9,440 nt of DNA from Spirochaetota bacterium (GTDB lineage Bacteria > Spirochaetota > UBA12135 > COTS27). The translations under genes were made by a program, and so were the position numbers. Every line of letters begins with the position of its first letter. Within the stretch, counting starts at the first letter, position 1. Location of the stretch: the NCBI GenBank assembly GCA_030621685.1, contig JAUXHF010000060.1:1-9440 (forward strand). Direction: 5' to 3'. The notes below the pieces were generated by a model. It was not told the origin of the DNA. It ran no database searches and saw only the letters and a list, made by a program, of their open reading frames with translations. Of the stretch, positions 5,585-9,440 are shown in pieces.

Positions 5585-6208
5585 CTACTCTTTGCGGGCA
5601 TTCACAGAAGCTCTTTGCTTAGAGAGTGAGATACAATCGCAGAAGCTGCCCTCTCGTATAATTTCCATGTTAGCACTTCGCATGTCAATGACGGTAGAGG
5701 CTAATCCGCTCATAGGTCTACCCCGCCAAGCGTAGAAGCCTACCTCCTTGCCAAAGCTGCTTTGAATTTCCTTAGCTTCTAGCAGGTCTTTTGTCCCCGA
5801 GCGATTAGCCGAGCTAATCGCTAAGGGCTGCCGAAGTTTGCTGACAAGCTTTTCAATAAAGCTGTCATCGGCAAAACGAAACCCCTGAGATTCTCCAGTA
5901 TCTTTTCGTTTAAATATAAGCGTAAGTGGCCCAGGCCAATGGCTTGCCATCAAGGCTTCTGCATAGCTTGGAACATATACCATTTCTCGCATGCAGGCTA
6001 CGCTCTTTACCATCCACACCATTTTTTTTTCTTTTGGTCTTTGTTTCAAGGCATATAGTTTTTTAATGGCCTCTTTGTTTTCTGCTAACACGGCCAGGCC
6101 AGGCACCGTATCTGTTTCTAAACAGACAATGCCGCCAGCATGTAATACCGCAAGGCTTCTTTGAAGCAATTCCAAAATTCCCGTCTCAGCGCCCATAAAG
6201 TTATACAT
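5585..6208 (-). CDS. tsaC: Threonylcarbamoyl-AMP synthase (TsaC/YrdC/Sua5 family)
   Basis: Cytoplasmic enzyme that makes threonylcarbamoyl-adenylate from threonine, bicarbonate and ATP, the first step of the t6A37 modification of ANN-decoding tRNAs. The YrdC domain fills the 207 residues. GGIVCLETDTVPGLA is at 25-39. The substrate motif KQRP is at 55-58; the Pro usual a few residues later is Lys here (KEKKM). WPGPLTLIF is at 91-99, ISSANRSG at 131-138 with the conserved Ser and Asn, and GRPMSGLASTVID at 163-175, followed by IIREG. The length fits the single-domain YrdC/TsaC form, not the longer Sua5. The ATG at 6208 has no strong Shine-Dalgarno, and a second ATG four codons in is possible. 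It lies 40 bp after dnaG on the same strand, so co-transcription is likely. Stop is TAG. Confidence 0.93.
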   Translation of the reverse strand: MYNFMGAETGILELLQRSLAVLHAGGIVCLETDTVPGLAVLAENKEAIKKLYALKQRPKEKKMVWMVKSVACMREMVYVPSYAEALMASHWPGPLTLIFKRKDTGESQGFRFADDSFIEKLVSKLRQPLAISSANRSGTKDLLEAKEIQSSFGKEVGFYAWRGRPMSGLASTVIDMRSANMEIIREGSFCDCISLSKQRASVNARKE

Positions 6209-6215
6209 ATATATT

Positions 6216-6235
6216 GCTAGCCTGATATGGCTAGC
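6216..6235 (-). promoter_or_regulatory. Hairpin in the dnaG-tsaC gap, just upstream of the tsaC start
   Basis: GCTAGCC at 6216-6222 is perfectly complementary to GGCTAGC at 6229-6235, with a 6-base loop (TGATAT). In the minus-strand RNA the only purine-rich SD-like bases (CAGG) fall at the loop-stem border and inside the stem. The hairpin ends seven bases before the tsaC AUG, so it could limit tsaC translation or mark an RNA processing site. Confidence 0.5.
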
Positions 6236-6248
6236 CTGCGCTGCTACC

Positions 6249-8357
6249 CTAAGGAGAAGCCTTGCGCTGGGGAGAAGCCTTGCGCAGGCTTAACGGTAAA
6301 GGATGCAGGTGATAGGCAGAAATTGAACGTGTGTAGAGGCTTTCTGGCTCTAATTGAGTGAAGTATTCATCAATATTTTTCATTTCCTCTCGCTGCTTCA
6401 TAATCTCCTCTTTAACCTCCAGCAATCTTTTTTCATGATTTACTTGGCCCCTGCTCTCAATCTTACAAAGCGTATAATCTAAGCGGGAAATTCTATAGGC
6501 TTTCTGCCGTAGCTTCATCATGAGGTAGCATTGCTGAAACTCTTTTTCCAGCTCCTTATTCTGCCTAGCTTCACTGGCTTCAGCTAATTCCCCGCTTGTC
6601 TCTTCAAGCCTTTGGGGATCTTGCCAAGTCTTTGTTTTTCTGAGTGCCTTACTCATAATATAATCTACCAATTCTTTTTTCTCTTCAAACTGATCTAAAA
6701 TATGATGTAACGAAATATTCTCTAGGTTTTTAAGATGTGCTAATTTAGCATAGAAAGCCTTCATAGAGGCATTTTGAAATTCCTCTGGAGCAATAAGCGC
6801 GCTTGCTTTCCGAATAAACTGTGGGTTTTGTAACAGGAACTCTACGAAACAGTTTTCTAGATGCTGTACTGTTTTTGCTAGGCTCTCAAAGGGCTTGCTT
6901 TCTACGGGCTTAGCTTGGCTAGACCTGTTTAATGCATACGAAGATTCACGCTTATTATTCAAGGCTTCTTGTAAGCCGCTTGCTTCTTGCCCCGCATAAA
7001 TCCTCTTTCCCCCAGCATAACCCCTAGCCTCTGTAAGCGGAAAAACCTTTGTTGTTTTAAGTGCTTCTTGGGCATTGGCATGAAAGCTTTCATGAATTTT
7101 CTTATTAAAAGCAGCTTGCAGCACCGGGCTTTTCATGCTAGCTAAAATAGGCAACATGTTTTCAAAGGCCTGTTTCTCTTCAAGCAAGCCCGGGCTTTTC
7201 CCAGCTACCGTTTTATGTGCCCTCACTAAAAAGTCATACAGCGGCTGGCTATGCTTCGCTAAAATTTCTTTTATCAAAATAGCATCCCCATGGCAACGAA
7301 AGACCAAATCGAAAGGATCTTCATTGTTCTCTAAACAAACCACAACGCCATCCATCTCAAGGGCCGCCGCTAAAGACGCTGCTAAAAAGGCGGCTTTTCT
7401 ACCAGCTTCGTCTCCATCGAAGACAAGCATAACCTTGCTGGTATAACGTTTAAGTTTTCGAAGCTGCTCTAGCGTCAGCGCCGAACCCAACGTGGCTAGC
7501 GCCGGCTCGCCTATCGATTGCAAAGCGATGACATCAAAATAACCCTCGCAAAGTATGGCATATTTCTTCTGCATCAGCTGCTGGTAGCATTCAAATAACC
7601 CGTAAAGAATTTTTCCCTTATGAAACCATGGCGAGTCGGCACTGTTAAGGTATTTTATCTCTTCCTTTTCTGCTAAGGTTCTGCCACCAAAGCCTAAAGT
7701 CTCACCTTTTTCATTTCTAATGGGGAAGATAAGCCGCTCTCGGAAAAAATCATAGAGGCCATCGCCATACTGTTTTTTTTTCACCAAGCCGCTTTCAAGA
7801 AGATCTTTTTCTTTGAACCTCTTTTTCATGACAGGGTTCATCCGCAGAAATTTCTCCAAGAAACCAGAATCGCCAGGAGCCTGCCCCAAAGCAAACTTAT
7901 CGATAAGCTGCTGGCTTATCTTTCTTTTCTGCAGGTAGCTTCTTGCATGCTCAGCTAAAGGATGCTGCTTTAAATAACGAGAATACGATTTCTGCACAAG
8001 CGCCAATAAGCCCTTTATCTTCAGATGGCTATCACTAAAATTTTTTATTTCGCCGCCAAGGAAGCCCGCCGGAAGAGTAAGCGAATATTTTCTTGCTAAG
8101 TTTTTGATGGCCTCGGCAAACGTGCATTTATCGTATTCCATCACAAATTTAATAGCATCTCCGCCAACGCCACAAGCAAAACATTTAAACAGCCGCTTCT
8201 CATCTGAAATCGACATGGATGGTTTATGGTCATCATGAAAGGGGCAAAGGGCGCTAAGTCTTCGTCCTTTGCGGATAACCGCAATTCGCTCGCCAATAAC
8301 CTCGCTTATTACAGCACGTTCACGAATTTCATCTATAATTACTTGCGTTGAGTTCAT
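6249..8357 (-). CDS. dnaG: DNA primase DnaG
   Basis: Makes the RNA primers for chromosome replication in the cytoplasm, working with the replicative helicase DnaB. The CHC2 zinc-binding domain has ligands C38, H41, C59 and C62 (CPFH, then CFAC). The catalytic core contains FRERLIFPI at 205-213 and GFGGRTL at 222-228. The TOPRIM fold follows, with E271 (CEGYFD), the DGD pair D314/D316 (VFDGDEAG) and EDPFD at 346-350 as metal-binding acids. Residues of about 430-500 form a linker rich in Ala, Ser and Lys. About 500-670 is the helical helicase-binding C-terminal domain with coiled-coil character (EASEARQNKELEKEFQQC). At 702 residues it is about 100 longer than typical primases; the excess lies in the linker and C-terminus. 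The tail ends in a duplicated RKASP. The ATG at 8357 has only a weak ribosome binding site. Stop is TAG. tsaC follows. Confidence 0.97.
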   Translation of the reverse strand: MNSTQVIIDEIRERAVISEVIGERIAVIRKGRRLSALCPFHDDHKPSMSISDEKRLFKCFACGVGGDAIKFVMEYDKCTFAEAIKNLARKYSLTLPAGFLGGEIKNFSDSHLKIKGLLALVQKSYSRYLKQHPLAEHARSYLQKRKISQQLIDKFALGQAPGDSGFLEKFLRMNPVMKKRFKEKDLLESGLVKKKQYGDGLYDFFRERLIFPIRNEKGETLGFGGRTLAEKEEIKYLNSADSPWFHKGKILYGLFECYQQLMQKKYAILCEGYFDVIALQSIGEPALATLGSALTLEQLRKLKRYTSKVMLVFDGDEAGRKAAFLAASLAAALEMDGVVVCLENNEDPFDLVFRCHGDAILIKEILAKHSQPLYDFLVRAHKTVAGKSPGLLEEKQAFENMLPILASMKSPVLQAAFNKKIHESFHANAQEALKTTKVFPLTEARGYAGGKRIYAGQEASGLQEALNNKRESSYALNRSSQAKPVESKPFESLAKTVQHLENCFVEFLLQNPQFIRKASALIAPEEFQNASMKAFYAKLAHLKNLENISLHHILDQFEEKKELVDYIMSKALRKTKTWQDPQRLEETSGELAEASEARQNKELEKEFQQCYLMMKLRQKAYRISRLDYTLCKIESRGQVNHEKRLLEVKEEIMKQREEMKNIDEYFTQLEPESLYTRSISAYHLHPLPLSLRKASPQRKASP
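6253..6285 (-). repeat. Short tandem repeat at the dnaG 3' end
   Basis: The 15-mer GGAGAAGCCTTGCGC occurs exactly at 6253-6267 and again at 6271-6285, an 18-bp period. Because 18 is a multiple of three it stays in frame and encodes the C-terminal RKASPQRKASP of DnaG. It looks like a recent in-frame slippage event. Confidence 0.85.
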
Positions 8358-8401
8358 ACAATTTTTTCAGCTCTTTCAAAGCTTGACGGCTTCTCGTAAG
8401 C

Positions 8402-8497
8402 TATTTAGAGCTACTGTAACTTTATATTTAGAAGCTATTTTAACTTTAATATTGTTACGCTTAAGAGTAAGCATATTTTAAGGCTACTATAAATTTA
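8402..8497. repeat. Iteron-like ~24-bp direct repeats upstream of dnaG
   Basis: Unit 1 (8402-8424) and unit 2 (8425-8448) are directly adjacent; both start TATTTAGA and end TAACTTTA, differing by one indel and a few bases. A third, more diverged unit is at 8474-8497 (TATTTTA, then GGCTACTATAAATTTA). The third begins 49 bp after the second, about two unit lengths, so the register is kept. A weak fourth match may lie at 8523-8547 (GCGCTACATTATTTTA), again 49 bp on. Candidate binding sites for a regulator of dnaG and/or proC. Confidence 0.65.
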
Positions 8498-8519
8498 CTC
8501 TTTTATTTTCTCTTTCTAC

Positions 8520-8602
8520 GAGAATTTCTTAGCGCTACATTATTTTAGAAAAAGCTCTAGGAAAATTTATCGAATTTTTTAGCCTTCTAATGAGAAATTC
8601 TC
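8520..8602. repeat. Inverted repeat with 10-bp arms
   Basis: GAGAATTTCT at 8520-8529 and AGAAATTCTC at 8593-8602 are perfect reverse complements, 63 bp apart. The intervening DNA is AT-rich and holds no gene. The distance is long for a simple hairpin; paired operator half-sites or chance in AT-rich sequence are alternatives. Confidence 0.5.
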
Positions 8603-8623
8603 TTGCTTTTACCGATAATTTAT

Positions 8624-8652
8624 TTGAAACCTCTCTTGTAGAGTAAAATGAT
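8624..8652 (+). promoter_or_regulatory. Candidate promoter for proC
   Basis: TTGAAA at 8624-8629 (5 of 6 to consensus) is followed after 17 bp by AATGAT at 8647-8652 (4 of 6). The transcript would start about 40 nt before the proC ATG. The -10 is weak and the region is AT-rich, so this is tentative. Confidence 0.3.
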
Positions 8653-8697
8653 AAGGTCCTATCAAAAAAATTAAGTATTATCTTTGTACCCGAAAAT

Positions 8698-9440
8698 ATG
8701 GAAAAATTTGAAAAATTCAAACTAAGTTTTATCGGTTTTGGAGCCATGGCCCAAGCCATGTGCAAGGCTTTTCTTTCTGCCAGCAAGAAGGCTGCACGCA
8801 GCTCCACAGGAAACCCAGCAAGGCAGGTGACGCTCAGCCCTGCATCCATAGCCGTGTTCGATGTTCAAGAAGAAGCCTTAACTCATGCAAAAAAACTTGG
8901 TTTAAGCAGGCTGAATTCTTCTTTTGAATGTTTTCACCAAAGCCAGTATGTTTTTTTATGCATAAAACCACAGCAGCTAAAAGCTTTCTTTGGGAATTTA
9001 GCAGAAGACACTAGAAAATTCAGTCTGGAAAAAAACTGGGATTCTAAGCTAAACACAAGCCGAGCAAGATTCCAAGCTATTTGTAAAAATAAGATTTTCA
9101 TTTCAATTCTAGCGGGCGTTGAAATAAGCCTGCTCCAAGATTTTTTCAGCAGCGATGTTCTGGGAAGCTTAAACTTAAAGCAAGATAAGCCTGTAAAAGA
9201 GAGCATCGCCAAGCTAGGCAAAAAACCCTTAGCCGCTCTCCATAATCCTAGCTTACCTTTACCTTTACCTTTACCTTTGGCTATGGCTAGGATTATGCCA
9301 AACATTGCCGCCCTCATTGGTGCTAGCAGCGGCGCTATCAGCTTCTGTGGGCATGCCAGCAAGCAGCAACGTGTTTTCTTAAACCAGCTGCTCAGCAAGG
9401 CTGGCTATTTTGAAGAATTTGAAGAAAAACACATGCATGC
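8698..9440 (+). CDS. proC: Pyrroline-5-carboxylate reductase ProC (3' end outside the window)
   Basis: Reduces 1-pyrroline-5-carboxylate to proline with NAD(P)H, the last step of proline synthesis, in the cytoplasm. The frame is open from 8698 to the window edge (247 codons and two bases). The Rossmann motif LSFIGFGAMAQAM is at residues 9-21, AVFDV follows, FLCIKPQQL is at 86-94, FISILAGVEI at 134-143, and the family signature RIMPNIAALIG at 198-208. No ribosome binding site is visible before the ATG, but this start places the Rossmann glycines normally. The MPN motif lies near residue 200, about 80 residues later than in typical ~270-residue ProC. The excess is in three segments: about 25-45, about 100-128, and about 150-197 including a Leu-Pro array. 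These sit at likely surface loops. The catalytic core looks intact so far; the C-terminal dimerisation domain is off the edge. Confidence 0.92.
   Translation, partial: MEKFEKFKLSFIGFGAMAQAMCKAFLSASKKAARSSTGNPARQVTLSPASIAVFDVQEEALTHAKKLGLSRLNSSFECFHQSQYVFLCIKPQQLKAFFGNLAEDTRKFSLEKNWDSKLNTSRARFQAICKNKIFISILAGVEISLLQDFFSSDVLGSLNLKQDKPVKESIAKLGKKPLAALHNPSLPLPLPLPLAMARIMPNIAALIGASSGAISFCGHASKQQRVFLNQLLSKAGYFEEFEEKHMH
9241..9297. repeat. 12-bp inverted repeat enclosing a hexanucleotide array, inside proC
   Basis: CATAATCCTAGC at 9241-9252 is the exact reverse complement of GCTAGGATTATG at 9286-9297. Between them is TTACCT repeated four times (9253-9276), then TTGGCTATG. The whole element is 57 bp, a multiple of three, and is read through in frame as HNPS(LP)4-LAMARIM. 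The hexamer preserves the frame whatever its copy number. Confidence 0.9.

Larger units (their letters stand above)
8358..8697. other. dnaG-proC divergent intergenic region (340 bp)
   Basis: No gene is seen here in either strand. The region separates divergently transcribed dnaG and proC. It contains several copies of a ~24-bp motif at 8402-8497, an inverted repeat of AAGAGTAA and TTACTCTT (8463-8470 and 8495-8502), a 10-bp inverted repeat at 8520-8602, and a candidate promoter at 8624-8652. No tRNA-like cloverleaf or TTCRANTC loop motif was found. Confidence 0.7.

Noticed and set aside
8358..8697. tRNA or small RNA gene in the dnaG-proC gap
   Set aside because: No cloverleaf, T-loop motif or terminator-like hairpin with a T-run was found.
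8934..9398. 154-codon minus-strand frame over proC
   Set aside because: The plus strand in this region encodes clear ProC motifs; the Gly-Lys run is only the complement of the TTACCT array.

Overview
This window most likely comes from a spirochaete (phylum Spirochaetota, Treponema/Borrelia-like). The main evidence is a complete FlgF/FlhO flagellar rod gene whose N-terminus (MVRGLYTGASAM), central VGRLGTG and NPFD segments and C-terminal helix match the spirochaetal form. I judge this from memory of the family, not from a search. Base composition is moderately AT-rich, with one very AT-rich island at about 4460-5090. The standard bacterial code fits every gene.

Layout, left to right. 1-300 holds a non-coding tandem duplication (unit about 141 bp). 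339-1244 is flgF/flhO (+). 1287-1630 holds a second tandem duplication (about 162-180 bp per copy) that includes the 5' end of the next gene, so a 31-codon stub precedes the intact copy. 1541-2635 (+) is an exported or membrane-anchored protein of unknown function. It overlaps by 65 nt a SurA/parvulin-like protein at 2571-3626 (+). Convergent to these, 3691-4455 (-) encodes a sigma-70 family factor whose reading frame is cut by TGA inside the region 4.2 helix-turn-helix. Conserved sigma sequence continues in frame beyond that stop. The AT-rich island follows, with overlapping inverted repeats and a near-consensus promoter that reads into 5090-5566 (+), an acidic orphan protein. On the minus strand dnaG (8357-6249) is followed by tsaC/yrdC (6208-5585), probably as one transcript. 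The dnaG upstream region carries several copies of a ~24-bp motif. The right end is the start of proC (8698 to the edge), which runs off the window.

The genes cover motility (rod), envelope or protein folding, transcription (sigma factor), replication priming (DnaG), tRNA t6A modification (TsaC) and proline synthesis (ProC). No complete mobile element, CRISPR array, tRNA or rRNA is visible.

The most distinctive property is repeated small-scale expansion at many scales. There are tandem duplications in front of two genes, an 18-bp-period repeat at the dnaG 3' end, a 15-bp repeat in the acidic gene, and in proC a 12-bp perfect inverted repeat enclosing an in-frame hexanucleotide array. The interrupted sigma factor and the expansions in proC are the points most worth following up.
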